Assembly (NCBI RefSeq): GCF_900188085.1
Contig: NZ_FZOU01000004.1
Location: forward strand, 248,001-312,000
From: Granulicella rosea
GTDB taxonomy: Bacteria > Acidobacteriota > Terriglobia > Terriglobales > Acidobacteriaceae
Length of the DNA stretch: 64,000 nucleotides
Direction of reading: 5' to 3'
Positions 35,694-45,073 of this stretch are shown one piece after another. The notes under the pieces are model-generated. The model was not told the DNA's origin, did no database searches, and saw nothing but the letters and a program-made list of their open reading frames with translations. Each line of letters starts with the position of its first letter. Position 1 is the first letter of the stretch. The position numbers were made by a program, and so were the translations under genes.

Positions 35694-38103
35694 CAGTCAA
35701 GCGAGTCAGGAAGGATGGACAGCCATGGCACAACAACATTGGTCGGTGGGTCGATAACTTGACCGCCGAGCAACGATCATCACTGTTTCAGCGCAGCGCC
35801 CGTGCCCAGTGGGGACCTGAGAAGAAGAAGCCGAAGAAGGCGGACGACGGACCCTGGACATGGCCCATTGAGCTTTCCCGATACGACCGCTGTGCCATGC
35901 TCACCGCGGGCGAAGAAGAGATGTTGACACGCTATGCAGAGGCATATCGCTTCTACAGGTACGGCCGAACGATGGACTTTGGTCCTTCGCTCAACCGGCT
36001 GGTGCAGCCGCTCAACGATACGCTCGACTATACGGGGATCAAGACCAACCATCGCAAGTATGTGCTGCTGTTCTTCCTGCGTGAGATGGCTGAGCGTAAG
36101 CGTTCTTTTTGGGGATGGACTACCGAAGAGTGGATCGATTCCATCGAGCGGAGAAGGATGGAGCGTCAGCACATCGTCGCCATCGCTTACTTGCTTTGTG
36201 ACTTTGCTGACCTACACCGTCTCAAGTGCGACCACGTCGTTTACGTGTGCCTCGCACGCAAGGTGTTTGGCCGCGATTACATGAAGACCGTCTCCGACCG
36301 TGTCCACGCACTACTTCTGGAGTGGGGATACATCAAGCACGGCATGAGTGATCGCATCATGCGGACTGTATTTGAGACGCTGCTCTTCATCCGCTCGCCC
36401 CATCTTGATCAGCTTACATTGGAGCATTTGAAGGCGGTGATCGCACGGAAGCCACCACGCCTTGGGAGCTACTCCATCGTTGCTTTTTCCCGTGTGCTGG
36501 CCAGCATGGGGACCGTTCCGGAGGCTCTTGAGATCCATCGACCCGTTTCCGACAAGAAGTCTTCGCCCGCCCTTACTCTCGGCGTGCCACCTGAGTGGGC
36601 GCGCCTCTGCCGTCTCTGGTTTGATCGATCCACCTACGCGAGGAGTTCCAGAACCCAGAGCTATTACTTCCTTCTCAACGTCGGTCGTTGGCTCGGTCAT
36701 GTACATCCAACGGTTCTCTCACCAGGCGATTGGACTCGTGATCTTGCCGCGGAACTCATCTCCGTCGTCTGTCAGTGGCATGGTGGAGACTGGGGAAGCA
36801 TCGATCCAGTTCATATCAGAAGCCGAGGTAAGATACTCGCCCCAAGTACTCGTGCGAGCCGCATCTCCACGCTGCGGATCTTCTTTCGCGATCTTCAAGA
36901 GTGGGAGCTGATCCCGCGACGATTTGATCCCATGCGGCATTTGCCACACCGAAGAGCCTGGTCGCTCTGATCGGTCCCAACCCGAGGATCATCGCCGACG
37001 ATGTCTGGGCCAAGCTCGTATGGGCCGGTCTCAACCTCGTTCCCGATGATCTTCCCCGTCGTGGCCCGGCCCATCGAGGGAACTTTCGCCCCAACAGTTA
37101 TCCCATAGAGTTGTGCAGGGCACTCGCGACGACCTGGCTTTTCGCAGGACTTCGCAACAACGAGATTCTTAGGCTGCGGGTCGGCTGCATCCGCTGGCAG
37201 CGCGATGCAGTAATTGTCCCTGCCACGGGCGACATACTCCCCGCCGATGCGGTCTGCCTGCTCGATGTTCCAGTCAACAAGACCGCAACAGCCTTCACGA
37301 AGCCAGTGGATCGTATCGTTGGAGACGCTATCGCAGCCTGGGAGAAGGTGCGTCCGCAGGGCGCCAAGCGGGCCGATTGGAAGACCGGAGAGTTCGTGGA
37401 CTTTCTCTTCATGGTCCGGCTCACAGGCGTTGGCAAGTCTTATCTGAACAACACCCTCATCCCCGCGCTCTGCGCCAAGGCCGGCGTGCCGCTAGCCGAT
37501 GTGCGCGGCAACATCACTACGCATCGCGCACGTTCCACCATCGCTTCGCAGCTCTTCAACGCGAAGGAGCCGATGACCCTATTTGAACTGCAGGAGTGGC
37601 TCGGGCACTCAAGTCCGTCAGCCACTCAGCATTATGCGAAGATTACGCCTCTGAAGATGGCCAAGTCCTACGCTGATGCTGGATACTTTGCACGCAACCT
37701 GCGTGCGATCGAGGTACTGATCGATCAGGACGCCGTTCGTGCCGGAATCGCCTCAACGGAACCTTGGAAGTTCTATGACCTCGGACACGGCTACTGCACC
37801 TATGACTTCTTTGAGCAGTGCCCGCATCGCATGGCTTGTGCCAAGTGCGACTTCTACATGCCGAAGCAAGCGACCGCAGCACTTCTGCTCGAAGGCAAGG
37901 CGAATCTGCTACATCTGCTTCAGGAGATTCCATTGGGAGAAGCGGAAGAAGCCGCCGTGGAGGACGGCGTCGCAGCTTACGAAAAACTCTTGCTGAGGCT
38001 CGCAGACGTACCCACGCCCGCAGGCCCAACGCAACGACAGATCGGCAGCGATCTGGTTCAGATCACTTCTTTCAGAGTAGCCCCAGGCAGCAGTGCGACG
38101 TAA
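35690..38103 (+). pseudogene. Large tyrosine recombinase B (~804 aa), frameshifted
   Basis: The GTG at 35690 starts MTVKRVRKDGQPWHNNIGRW. This frame runs to RRFDPMRH near 36938. The protein then continues in the -1 frame as ATPKSLVALIGPNPRIIADD-VWAKL and on to 38103. The catalytic part shows LFAGLRNNEILRLRVG, THRARSTIASQLF and EWLGHSSPSATQHYAKIT. A Cys-rich tail follows (HGYCTYDFFEQCPHRMACAK-CDFY). The N-terminal 400 residues have no family I can name. One missing base, or -1 frameshifting, separates the halves. Confidence 0.75.
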
Positions 38104-38118
38104 CGATAGAATTTGTCC

Positions 38119-38520
38119 ATGCCCTCGCGATCTCATTCATTGGCCGTTTGGAAGACTGTCTCCCTGTCAGGAGCAGCTCTGATCGCAGTTGGCATCTTGG
38201 CCGGATATATCGACGTCGCCACCCATTTTCGATTTGAGTTCATCAGCGATCATTTCGATCTCTTCACGTTAGCATTACTTGTTGGAACTGTGTTGTCTTT
38301 CGTAGGATTCATTGGCTGGAGCGCCCAGCCTGGAGCACCGCGACGCGGTCTCACGGCAGGTCTTATCTTGATTGGTCCTTGGATTGTGCTTCTGTTCGGC
38401 TCACCAATTGGAGGAACAAACATTCATGGTCCTGCTGCTTTAGTCATGTTGCTCATCCTTCCCGCGACGGTTCTGGCCCTTGTACTCGCCATAATGGCCA
38501 GAGCTAAACGCAACACCTAA
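38119..38520 (+). CDS. Small membrane protein, passenger of the element
   Basis: 133 residues with four hydrophobic segments (SLSGAALIAVGILAGYI, LFTLALLVGTVLSFVGFIGW, GLILIGPWIVLLFG, LVMLLILPATVLALVLAIMA). It starts 15 bases after the recombinase B stop, within the inverted repeats, so it is element cargo. I do not recognise a family. No clear ribosome site is seen. Confidence 0.6.
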   Translation: MPSRSHSLAVWKTVSLSGAALIAVGILAGYIDVATHFRFEFISDHFDLFTLALLVGTVLSFVGFIGWSAQPGAPRRGLTAGLILIGPWIVLLFGSPIGGTNIHGPAALVMLLILPATVLALVLAIMARAKRNT

Positions 38521-38562
38521 ACTAGGTCCCGAAAAGCTCCAATAACGACTATGTCCTATTAT

Positions 38563-38634
38563 TCGTCTCACGCGGGGAGTGCGGCGGTGGCGAGCCAGCG
38601 GAAAACACTTGCCAGTTGCCCTGATTCCACATAA
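38563..38634. repeat. Right terminal inverted repeat
   Basis: Reverse complement of the left end (34580-34649). It ends at the restored parB-like codon TGC at 38635. Confidence 0.9.
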
Positions 38635-38636
38635 TG

Positions 38637-39560
38637 CCTCGACGGAGCTTGCTATCAGAGCAAGGTAATGGCGCACATCGACCGCGAGGTTGCCGCCCAT
38701 CCTGAGTTGGTCCAGATCGAGAACGGCTGGAGAAATGCGAAGGAGCAGCGACCCGGTGCAGTGCAGCGTGGCGTCTTTCGCGAGATCGAGAACGTGGTGG
38801 ACAACCGCGACGCCGAGCCGGCACCGCCGTGCGAGTCGGCCAAGTCGGCCATCATCGTATACGGCAAGCGCGTAGGCACCATCATCACCGTCTGCACGGA
38901 CAACCACTGCCCGGTACACGACCCACGCGCGGCTTCGGCCCAGGCCGCGAAACCCGCTCCAAAGCTCGCACCCGCTCCCGAGGCCGAGACGGAGGAGGAA
39001 GCCGCACAACGTCAGCAGGAGTATGAACGGCAACAGAGAGAGTATGAACAGGAGCAGGAACGACTGGCCGAGGAACAGAAGCGGGAGGATGAGCTCCGCC
39101 AACAGCAATGGGAGGCGGAACGCGCCCGGACGGAGAAGCTGCTGAAAGCACGTGCGGCGACCTTCGACCGCATTCTCGACGCGGCCCCAGCCACGTTCAC
39201 CGCAGCACAACTGAGGGTCTTCTTGCGGACCCTTGTGAACCTCGACCCGTACACCTTCGTGGACGATGTCGCCGAGCATTTCGCCCCAGAAGGCGAAGAC
39301 AATGACAAGAGCGCAGAGGAGATTCTGCTTGGCGTTGTCGACGGACTACCCGACGACAAGCTGACAGGCTTCGCGCTGCGTCTCGTCCTTACCGGAAGCA
39401 AACCGATCCCACGCGAAGGCGAGGCAGATTCCCTCACGGAAGCCGCAACCGCCTTCCTTCCAACTCCCCGAAGAAGGCAGCCGGCAAAGCAGCGAAGGGG
39501 CCGACAACAATCAAAGCAACCTCCAAGAAGAGCGCACCAAAGAAGCAAGTAGCCGCATAG
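38637..39560 (+). pseudogene. parB-like: Second parB-like gene, piece 3 of 3
   Basis: Resumes with LDGACYQSKVMAHIDREVAA HPELVQIE, the charged coiled coil (EEEAAQRQQEYERQQREYEQ, continuing to RARTEKLLKARAATFDRILD) and FALRLVLTGSKPIPREGEAD-SLTEAATAFLP. A frame change near 39460 is needed to reach the expected Lys/Ala tail (SPKKAAGKAAKG, KKSAPKKQVAA) ending at 39560. The gene thus carries two insertions plus a frameshift. Confidence 0.85.
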
Positions 39561-39569
39561 CCTTGGGGC

Positions 39570-39596
39570 GGGAGCCAATGACTGGCTCCCATTTTC
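39570..39596 (+). terminator. Terminator of the second parB-like gene
   Basis: GGGAGCC (39570-39576) pairs with GGCTCCC (39584-39590), followed by ATTTTCC. It lies 10 bases after the restored stop codon. Confidence 0.75.
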
Positions 39597-39880
39597 CGTG
39601 CGGACCTTAACTCTTAAGTAGACACGAGGTCCCTCACCTTGATTTTGGGACGTTGTGTCCCGAAGTACACGCTATCCTATGCCACACCATTCTTGCGTAT
39701 ACGCGCAGTCATCCCGTTGCCGGCAAGATTGGAAGATTCACCTCATTCTGAGGGCTTTACCTTTCACATGGACAGCTTTCGGGATGCCAAGGACATCTCC
39801 TGGCATGTTTCATACGCGAGGTTTACCCCAGGATAGCGGCCCGGTCGCGATTGCCGGATTGTGCAAGATTGAGGATTTTG
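39597..39880. other. Non-coding sequence upstream of the parA control region
   Basis: No gene recognised. The sequence becomes A/T-richer towards 39850, with GATTGTGCAAGATT just ahead of the AAGCTT array. Confidence 0.4.
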
Positions 39881-39884
39881 AAAA

Positions 39885-39950
39885 AAGCTTGCGCAAGCTT
39901 TTACATGATTGCACAAGCTTGCATAAGCTTTTGATTAATTGCAAAAGCTT
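39885..39950. promoter_or_regulatory. Phased AAGCTT array, candidate parS/operator of the par operon
   Basis: Five AAGCTT hexamers start at 39885, 39895, 39915, 39925 and 39945, that is, with 10/20/10/20-base spacing on one face of the helix. The larger unit is GCRNAAGCTT, with TT or TTTT between units. It lies 54 bases before the parA start. Candidates for binding are the ParB-like protein, the small protein at 40707 or ParA. Confidence 0.7.
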
Positions 39951-40003
39951 CTAACGTGCAGCGAAAGCCAGTAATGGCATACTATTGATGTACAGGAGGC
40001 CAT

Positions 40004-40714
40004 ATGCCCGTCATCGTCGCCGCCAATCCCAAGGGAGGGGCCGGAAAGAGCACCACCACCCTTGTTCTCGCGCAGACTCTCAGCAAACTGGGTGCCTCCG
40101 TTACCGTCATCGATGCCGATCCGAACCGGCCTATTGTGGAATGGCGTGCGGGCGCCTCCGCCTCGAAGATCCGCGTGATCGGTGACGCCACCGAAAGCAC
40201 CATCGTGCGGACCATCCGCGAGGAGAGCACCAGGAACCAGTTCGTGTTCGTCGACCTCGAGGGCACGGCCAACCGTCTGGTCTCGCGCGCTATCACACAG
40301 GCTGATCTCGTCCTGGTGCCATTGCAGGCGAGCGGTGTCGACGCTCGTCAGGCAAGCCGCGCCATCGCGCTCATCCACGAGGAAGAGGAGACGCTTGCCG
40401 GACGCCAGATTCCTTACCGCATCGTGATGACACGAACCAGTCCGATCATCACCACACGCATCGAGCGCGAAATCATTGATTCGCTGAAGAGCGCAAAGCT
40501 GCCCGTCATGCGCAACCGCCTGCACGAGCGGCAGGCATATAAGGCGATCTTCGTGCGCCGGCTCGCGTTGCACGAACTCGATCCGTTACAGGTGAACGGC
40601 CTCACCGAGGCGCTCGAAAACGCACAAAACTTTGCCGACGAGCTGGTCGATATCCTGACACAGAACGCCGAGCCGAGAGGTTCGGAAAAGAAGAAGGAGG
40701 CAGCCCATGCCTGA
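40004..40714 (+). CDS. parA: ParA-family plasmid partition ATPase
   Basis: 236 residues. The deviant Walker A motif PKGGAGKST occupies 9-17 and [18 protein letters not shown] follows. The protein is short, without an N-terminal DNA-binding extension, so it belongs to the small Ib/VirC1-type ParA group. AGGAGG precedes the ATG. It should drive plasmid segregation with a centromere-binding partner. The next gene starts 8 bases before its stop, so the two are coupled. The phased AAGCTT array is its likely control site. Confidence 0.92.
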   Translation: MPVIVAANPKGGAGKSTTTLVLAQTLSKLGASVTVIDADPNRPIVEWRAGASASKIRVIGDATESTIVRTIREESTRNQFVFVDLEGTANRLVSRAITQADLVLVPLQASGVDARQASRAIALIHEEEETLAGRQIPYRIVMTRTSPIITTRIEREIIDSLKSAKLPVMRNRLHERQAYKAIFVRRLALHELDPLQVNGLTEALENAQNFADELVDILTQNAEPRGSEKKKEAAHA

Positions 40715-41051
40715 GGACAACTTTGGATTTGGCGGTGCGGCGGTGCGTTCCACCGCCGACAAGCTGCGCGCGATCCGGCCGGCCGAGGTTGCGCCGCCCC
40801 TTCCCGTCATGGACCGCATCGATGCCATTGCGGACTCTCACGGATTTACCAGCAGGGAAGCGTCTGCGCCCTCGACGAGCCGGCCTCCCGTTTATAGACG
40901 CAAGCGCCAGACTGGTCCGACGATTCCCATCACGACTCGTCTACCGGAGCGCGTGGCCGCGGCGTTCATTGGATTCTGCGAAGAAAATCGACTGGCCTAT
41001 TGGGAGGGAATCGAAGAGATGATGAAACGTCTCGACATTCCTTGCGAATAG
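40707..41051 (+). CDS. Small partition/stability protein between parA and repA
   Basis: 114 residues. The N-terminus is glycine-rich ([20 protein letters not shown]), followed by [16 protein letters not shown], and the C-terminus [20 protein letters not shown] resembles a ribbon-helix-helix or similar small DNA-binding fold. Proteins of this style sit between parA and repA on many plasmids. It may be the ParB-equivalent centromere binder of this cassette. This is inferred from position and style. Confidence 0.75.
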   Translation: MPEDNFGFGGAAVRSTADKLRAIRPAEVAPPLPVMDRIDAIADSHGFTSREASAPSTSRPPVYRRKRQTGPTIPITTRLPERVAAAFIGFCEENRLAYWEGIEEMMKRLDIPCE

Positions 41052-41075
41052 ACCGGCACCCAGGAGCGGGTAGAG

Positions 41076-42230
41076 ATGGCGACAGCGAAGAAGGCAGCGA
41101 AGCGGGCGCCTCGCACGACGGCGCGCAAGGGTGTGATCTCAATCGACGCCGCGGTCCCAGCGAACGCGCCGGAGCATCATCCGCACGTCTTCGAAGACCG
41201 AGGCCAGTCCATGACGCCGAACGAGGAGGACGAGCTAGCCTTTGCCATCTCCGCATCCGCCATGGACGAGGTGGGGGGCCTGTCGCCGGTGGCGATGCGC
41301 CTGCTAGAAGCTGCAACCGACATGCAGCAGTCGCCCGACTCCTATGAGAGGGCGTTCCTCGCCCGGCAGCTCATCCAGTGCACCTTCCCCCACTCAGACC
41401 CCGGCAATGTACCGATCTGGAGCCGCACCAACGGGAACCTGACCCTGTCGATCCGTCCGCTCTACGATGAGGAGAGTGCCTCCCACAAATACCCATACGG
41501 CACCATCCCGCGACTTTTTCTGTACTGGATGGTCACCGAGGCAGCGCGCACCAAGAAGCGGAGGCTCTACCTCGGAACCAGCTACCCGGACTTCATGCGC
41601 AAGCTGGGTCTCAATCCTTCGAACGGCGGCGTACGCAGCGATTCCCGTCGCCTGAAAGATCAGATTGAGCGCATGCTGAGGGCAACTATCAGCTTCAAGC
41701 AGACCTATAAGCGCGATGGTAAGACGGGCGATGCGTGGCTCGACATGCAAATCGGCCCGGAGGCCGTGCTCTGGTGGAACTTCGATAAAGGATCGCAAAA
41801 CTCGTTGTTTGAAAGCTACATCGAGCTGAGCGACAAATTCTTCAGCGCCATCACCTCCAGCCCGATCCCGCTCGACCTGCGTGCCTTGCGCGCTCTCCGG
41901 AATTCGCCCCTGTCGCTCGATCTCTACTCGCTGATCTGCCACAAGACCTATAGCGCGCGGAAAGACGGAGATACAAAGACGATCCCATGGGACGGCCTGC
42001 ACCGGCAGATGGGTTCCGAGTACAAGGAATTGCGAAATTTCCGCCAAAAGGTGATCGCCACCGTGAAAAAGATCCGGCTCGTGTACCCGCAGATGAAGGT
42101 CGATCTCTCCGAGAGCGGCATGCACATCCACCCGGCGCCGCTGGCGATTCCAGAGCGCACCGGTGGAGAAGCCCAGGAGTTTCTGGCGATCGAAGCAAGT
42201 ATCGTCAAGCGGCGGCGTATCGCGAAGTGA
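41076..42230 (+). CDS. repA: RepA-family plasmid replication initiator
   Basis: 384 residues. The N-terminus is Lys/Ala/Arg-rich and flexible. The core matches plasmid RepA proteins: NVPIWSRTNGNLTLSIRPLY, YGTIPRLFLYWMVTEAARTK, LYLGTSYPDFMRKLGL and PLDLRALRALRNSPLSLDLY. It should bind the iterons that start 16 bases downstream of its stop and open the origin. Position after parA and the small protein gives a compact par-rep cassette. Confidence 0.92.
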   Translation: MATAKKAAKRAPRTTARKGVISIDAAVPANAPEHHPHVFEDRGQSMTPNEEDELAFAISASAMDEVGGLSPVAMRLLEAATDMQQSPDSYERAFLARQLIQCTFPHSDPGNVPIWSRTNGNLTLSIRPLYDEESASHKYPYGTIPRLFLYWMVTEAARTKKRRLYLGTSYPDFMRKLGLNPSNGGVRSDSRRLKDQIERMLRATISFKQTYKRDGKTGDAWLDMQIGPEAVLWWNFDKGSQNSLFESYIELSDKFFSAITSSPIPLDLRALRALRNSPLSLDLYSLICHKTYSARKDGDTKTIPWDGLHRQMGSEYKELRNFRQKVIATVKKIRLVYPQMKVDLSESGMHIHPAPLAIPERTGGEAQEFLAIEASIVKRRRIAK

Positions 42231-42245
42231 GGGCCTGCGCAGCAT

Positions 42246-42762
42246 ACGCTGAAACGGTAGCAGAAAAGCTGGCAAACTCAGCTCTGCTACCGTTTCAGCG
42301 TGTCGTGGGCATGTATCCCGCGTGAGCACGCTGAAACGGTAGCAGAGACTCTATCCACACGGCGTCTCCAGGTATCCGACGACGCTGAAACGGTAGCAGC
42401 TCGCCATCACGGAGAGGGTCGTTCGACGCTGAAATGGTAGCAGGAAAGCGTCAGTTCGACGGCACGCTGAAACGGTCGCGGCAAAAGATCGCCACGACAC
42501 GCTGAAACGGTAGCGGCACGATGAATTTCAAAAGTACGCTGAAACGGTAGCGGAAGCCTCCCAAATGCCGACTACTCGTTGAAACATGAGCAGAATCCAG
42601 TCTGCCGCTGCACGTTTTCAGCCGAAGAGCGTTCCACGCTGAAACGGTAGATCCAGATCTCAGCGTTTTTCGCTCTCCACGCTGCATCGGAAGCGCATCC
42701 ACGCCGAAACAGTAGAGCCTCCACGCTGAAACGGAGCGGAATCTCCGCTGAAACGGTAGCGA
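42246..42762. repeat. oriV: Iteron array, probable plasmid origin
   Basis: At least 13 copies of a 17-mer CGCTGAAACGGTAGCAG, exact or with one to four changes. They begin near 42247, 42329, 42383, 42427, 42465, 42500, 42538, 42577, 42637, 42702, 42724 and 42746, with one in inverted orientation at 42284-42300. Spacing is 35-45 bases in the middle. Degenerate copies gather at the right end. Iterons next to a RepA gene are the standard mark of an iteron-controlled origin. Confidence 0.92.
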
Positions 42763-43213
42763 CAAACGGCTTGCTTAAAGGAAGCCTGTAGTTAACCTGT
42801 AAGAAAGAACATAGACAAGCTAGTTCGTTGGTTCATAGCTTGAGTCCTTGTATTCAAACTGAGCGCGCTGCAGTCTCTTGACAGCATATGTTCCGAACAG
42901 GGGCGTGAACAGTACGATTGCATTGCAAAAAACCTCCAAGTTGACTAAAGTAGCCTTTCGAAACTCGCCGGTCTGTTGATAAGCCTGACTTCGCTCTCGG
43001 CCCCCTGTCCAATACTTTGTATTTATTGGGTGATCGCTCAGAGGTATCGGGTCCGACGAAACACTGCCGTAGCGCGACTTTTCGCGAAAAGTGAATTTGG
43101 CCAAATGCCGGAATGTTGTTGTCGCGGAAGGATTTTGTCGCGAAGATTTCTCATAAGGACGATCGTCAGTCCGGGACGCGTGGTGTGTGCTGCTGTTCTT
43201 GGGGAGCTTCGTG
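42763..43213. other. Gap between iterons and LysR gene
   Basis: An A/T-richer stretch that may include the unwinding part of the origin. A 94-codon minus-strand frame (42820-43104) would need a TTG start and has no ribosome site, so it is not called. Confidence 0.4.
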
Positions 43214-44206
43214 ATGCATGACTGGGCCGAGTTTCGTCACTTCCGCTATTTGCTTGCCATTTTGGAGAAACAAGGGTTTCGCGCGGCAGCCGAAGAGCTG
43301 CACACGTCGCAACCGAACCTCAGCGTGCAGGCACGTCGATTCCAGGAGAACGCTTCGATCAAACTTTTCCGCAAGACGCGGGATGGCCGCATACGGGCGA
43401 CGCAAACCGGGGAGGCCTTCATCCAGCTGGCACAGTCGCTGCTGGAGATGCGGCATGAGGTGATCGATGCGCTCATCGCCATCGAACGAGGCGAGATCTC
43501 CACCATCCGCCTGGGTTCCACACCCCTCGTCGATGGGGAACTGTTCCGCTCCTTCTGCTCCATGCACAGAACGATCCTGCCGATGGCCGCTGTTCGGCCG
43601 ACCCATGGCGACAGGGCCCAACTTGTCGAAGAGGTTTTGGCCAGCCAGGTCGACGCTGCCGTGGTCACATTGCCCCTCAAAGATCCTCGAATTCATGTCG
43701 AAGAGCTGCGTCGCGACCGCCTTGTGGTCTGCCTGCGAAAAGATCATCCGCTTGCCAGCAAAGCCGCGCTGCAGCCCTCGGACCTGCAAGACAATCTCGC
43801 CATCCTGTATCACCCGCAGCGTCACCCCGATGCTCACCATCGACTCCTCGAACTGCTCGCCGAAGCGGGTGTCCTGGTCGAGGCGTATTCACGTGCATCG
43901 CACCCCTCCGAGATGCAGATGCTCGTCAGGGAAGGCTATGGATTCGCTCTGGTTCGGGAAGGCACCCCTCTCGATGACGCCCTGACAACACGGCCCATCG
44001 CCGGGGTCGATTGGACCGTCGACACGGCGGTGATCTATCACAGGCAGTGGCGACCGAAGACGGTTCCGCTCCTGATACGCAGATTCAAGAAGCTGCAGAG
44101 CACCCAGTCGTCTGAGATCTTTCCACGAAGACAGGAAGCGTTCCTTGGAGGCTCGATTCCTGTCCTGGATTCGTTGCCGAATGGCCCCTCAAAAGCTCCC
44201 GTATAG
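43214..44206 (+). CDS. LysR-family transcriptional regulator
   Basis: 330 residues. The N-terminal winged helix FRYLLAILEKQGFRAAAEEL-HTSQPNLSVQARRFQENASI-KLFRKTRDGRI is followed by a substrate-binding domain (IRLGSTPLVDGELF, VDAAVVTLPLKDPRIHVEEL, VLVREGYGFALVREGTPL-like text). GGGGAG precedes the ATG at 43214, so the upstream frame start is not used. No clear target gene is next to it. Similar LysR genes occur on acidobacterial plasmids next to conjugation genes. Confidence 0.9.
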   Translation: MHDWAEFRHFRYLLAILEKQGFRAAAEELHTSQPNLSVQARRFQENASIKLFRKTRDGRIRATQTGEAFIQLAQSLLEMRHEVIDALIAIERGEISTIRLGSTPLVDGELFRSFCSMHRTILPMAAVRPTHGDRAQLVEEVLASQVDAAVVTLPLKDPRIHVEELRRDRLVVCLRKDHPLASKAALQPSDLQDNLAILYHPQRHPDAHHRLLELLAEAGVLVEAYSRASHPSEMQMLVREGYGFALVREGTPLDDALTTRPIAGVDWTVDTAVIYHRQWRPKTVPLLIRRFKKLQSTQSSEIFPRRQEAFLGGSIPVLDSLPNGPSKAPV

Positions 44207-44354
44207 CCGCAGTTTTCGATGCCGGAACAGGCTCCTTTGAGGGCAGGTGATAGGTCGGAGTTATCGGGCGATCCATAGGAAGTATTGGACGGCTGGAAGA
44301 GCCTGTTTCATGATCTCGACATATCCCGACTGAATTCAGTCGATGGAGGTGCCG

Positions 44355-45073
44355 ATGTCACACAGAAGTTCATTCGCTGTTCCTCGTACCATCAGCCAGC
44401 GCAAGGCACGGCTGATGCAGTTCTCCTCCCAACAGTTGATGCGGGCAATGCGGCTCATTGCGCCGACTCTTGTCGCGATGTCGTTTGCGGGCGTGGCGCA
44501 CGCGCAAGGAACGATGGACTTCTCCGGGGCTCAGACGCTGATGGGGACGTTCAAGACCACCTTGCTCATAGGGCTGCTCGACCACGTTCCGCAGAATGAG
44601 CGGCTGCTGATTATCGAGCAGCCGGCGGAGCTCAAGGTGTCGCATCCCAATTCCGTTCGCTGGGAGGCGGTGGATGCGATTCCAGGCCAGATCGCCGTCA
44701 CGCCGAGTGAGCTTCTGGCTGCCGCATTGCGGCATCGTCCCGACCGGATCATCATGGGCGAGATTCGCAATGAGTGCGGCTACGACCTCCTGCAAGCGAT
44801 GAATACGTGCACGGCGGAACGCTGTCGACGATTCATGCCAAGTCGGCACTGGACGCTCTGAACCGCCTCTCCAATCTCGCCCTGAGTGCTCGACCGAATC
44901 TGAATCATGGGTTCATGCGTTCCGAGACCGCTCAGGCGATCGATTTCGTTCTGTACTGCGAGCGCGACATCACCGGCCGCCGCCGCGTCCGCGAGCTGAT
45001 TACCGTCTCCGGATACAGCCACCAGGAGCAGAGCTTCCTCTCGGAGGAGATCTATCGTGCTTCCGATGCCTGA
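44355..45073 (+). pseudogene. VirB2-VirB11 (type IV secretion) fusion remnant
   Basis: The ATG at 44355, behind GGAGG, begins a VirB2/TrbC pilin: signal region MRLIAPTLVAMSFAGVAHAQ, then MDFSGAQTLMGTFKT. Without a break this becomes the VirB11/TrbB ATPase from its Walker A end: TLLIGLLDHVPQNERLLIIE, ALRHRPDRIIMGEIRNECGY-DLLQAMNT. A frameshift near 44795 then leads to HGGTLSTIHAKSALDALNRL and to the stop at 45073. An internal deletion of the operon from virB2 to virB11 explains it. Confidence 0.8.

Larger units (their letters stand above)
34576..38634 (+). mobile_element. Two-recombinase element with ~70-bp inverted ends, inside parB-like gene
   Basis: About 4.06 kb. It carries two overlapping plus-strand tyrosine-recombinase genes and a small membrane-protein gene. 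Both ends carry the same sequence inverted, starting TTATGTGGAATCAGGGCAAC and continuing for about 70 bases with few differences. Removing it restores GACCAG-TG-CCTCGAC of the parB-like frame, with at most a TG/TAA-scale overlap. No DUF6262-type gene is present, which separates it from the Tn554-like element next door. Confidence 0.85.

Noticed and set aside
42246..42762. Repeats that could be taken for a CRISPR array
   Set aside because: The 17-base repeats vary, include an inverted copy, have uneven spacing and follow repA with no cas gene. They are iterons.
42820..43104. 94-codon minus-strand frame beside the iterons
   Set aside because: Needs a TTG start, has no ribosome site and no family character.
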